Below are positions 23,811-24,137 of a stretch of 24,137 bases of DNA, piece after piece. Numbering within the stretch: position 1 is the stretch's first letter; every line of letters starts with the position of its first letter. The position numbers and the translations under genes were made by a program. Location of the stretch: contig CBJMMB010000054.1 of the NCBI GenBank assembly GCA_966430775.1, positions 1 to 24,137 on the forward strand, read 5' to 3'. The notes under the pieces were generated by a model. That model was not told where the DNA came from and searched no databases. It saw only the letters and a program-made list of their open reading frames with translations. Source of the DNA: Dyella_B sp966430775. GTDB lineage: Bacteria; Pseudomonadota; Gammaproteobacteria; Xanthomonadales; Rhodanobacteraceae.

Positions 23811-23848
23811 AACGCCGCTTCCTCCAGCCAGAGGAAGCGGCGTTTTTT
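23811..23848 (+). terminator. Strong rho-independent terminator of the DUF4019 gene
   Basis: A perfect 14-bp stem (23811-23824 with 23831-23844) with loop CAGCCA ends in a run of six T residues (23843-23848). It also separates the convergent APS kinase gene, whose stop codon is at 23856-23854. Confidence 0.95.
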
Positions 23849-23853
23849 ATGGC

Positions 23854-24137
23854 TTACACCAGGGCCTGGCTGACCAGCCAGTCGAACACCTTGCCCGCGG
23901 CCTCATTCACCGTGCTCTGGCTGGTATCCACGCGCAGTTCGGGCGTGGCGGGGATCTCGTACGGATCGTCGATACCGGTAAAGCCCTTGATCTTGCCGGC
24001 GCGCGCCGCTGCATAGAGGCCTTTGCGATCGCGTGTTTCGCAGACTTCCAGCGGCGTGGAAACGTGCACTTCCACGAAGCGTCCATGCGTTTCCACCAGC
24101 TGCCGCGCTTCGCTGCGCGCGCCATCGTAAGGCGCGA
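23854..24137 (-). CDS. cysC: Adenylylsulfate (APS) kinase, C-terminal part, cut by window end
   Basis: APS kinase phosphorylates adenylylsulfate to PAPS in sulfate assimilation. The frame is open to the window edge and covers about the last 94 residues: APYDGARSEARQL (matching the family's SPFRAERDMAR region), FVEVHVSTPLEVCETRDRKG, LYAAARAGKIKGFTGIDDPY and PELRVDTSQSTVNEAAGKVF. The P-loop half lies outside the window. In many Xanthomonadales this domain is the C-terminal part of a bifunctional CysN/CysC protein (sulfate adenylyltransferase large subunit plus APS kinase), which the window cannot decide. It converges on the DUF4019 gene and belongs to the same pathway as cysG and cysB. Confidence 0.93.
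   Translation of the reverse strand, partial: APYDGARSEARQLVETHGRFVEVHVSTPLEVCETRDRKGLYAAARAGKIKGFTGIDDPYEIPATPELRVDTSQSTVNEAAGKVFDWLVSQALV

Overview
The window looks like chromosomal DNA from a high-GC gammaproteobacterium of the Xanthomonadales/Lysobacterales, most likely a Rhodanobacteraceae member (Dyella, Rhodanobacter or Luteibacter type). This is inferred from protein character, from the block prmA-accC-accB-aroQ next to thioredoxin-like genes and dsbD, and from a groESL operon carrying both a sigma-32-type promoter and a CIRCE operator. No 16S or other phylogenetic marker is present. No rRNA, tRNA, CRISPR array, transposase or prophage gene is visible.

Layout. (1) 1-6139, all on the minus strand: prmA (cut by the window edge), accC, accB and aroQ (translation-factor methylation, fatty-acid synthesis, shikimate pathway), then a small TlpA-type thioredoxin and dsbD, which exports electrons to the periplasm. 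Two REP-like inverted repeats sit in the accC/prmA and tlpA/dsbD gaps. (2) 6192-11007, an accessory-looking block between dsbD and cutA: a DMT-family exporter, a YfcG-type glutathione transferase divergent from a MocR/PdxR regulator, then a secreted two-domain thioredoxin-like protein and a secreted cupin. (3) 10971-11956: cutA, translationally coupled to a fuculose-phosphate-type class II aldolase. (4) 11957-14284: groES-groEL with an elaborate control region (sigma-32 promoter, intrinsic terminator, sigma-70 promoter, CIRCE) and a strong terminator. (5) 14285-17554: a self-inhibited Fic AMP-transferase with a C-terminal winged helix and a promoter inside a palindrome, an ACT plus V4R-like sensor protein, and a stand-alone MHYT membrane sensor. 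(6) 17598-19523: an LtaS/OpgB-type phosphoglycerol transferase. (7) 19703-24137: 1-Cys peroxiredoxin, cysG, the divergent cysB regulator, a DUF4019 secreted protein and the C-terminal end of an APS kinase. The last block is mainly sulfate assimilation and siroheme synthesis.

How the genes work together. The window is rich in thiol and redox functions: DsbD, two TlpA-like proteins, a YfcG-type GST, peroxiredoxin and the cysteine biosynthesis genes. DsbD could supply reductant to both TlpA-like proteins. The most unusual points are a DsbD with two N-terminal DsbD-alpha domains, the terminator lying between the two groESL promoters, the covarying REP-like repeats, the Fic promoter/operator palindrome, and the ACT-V4R protein. 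I did not find a convincing, wholly new multi-gene system. All family assignments were made by reading the protein sequence without database searches.
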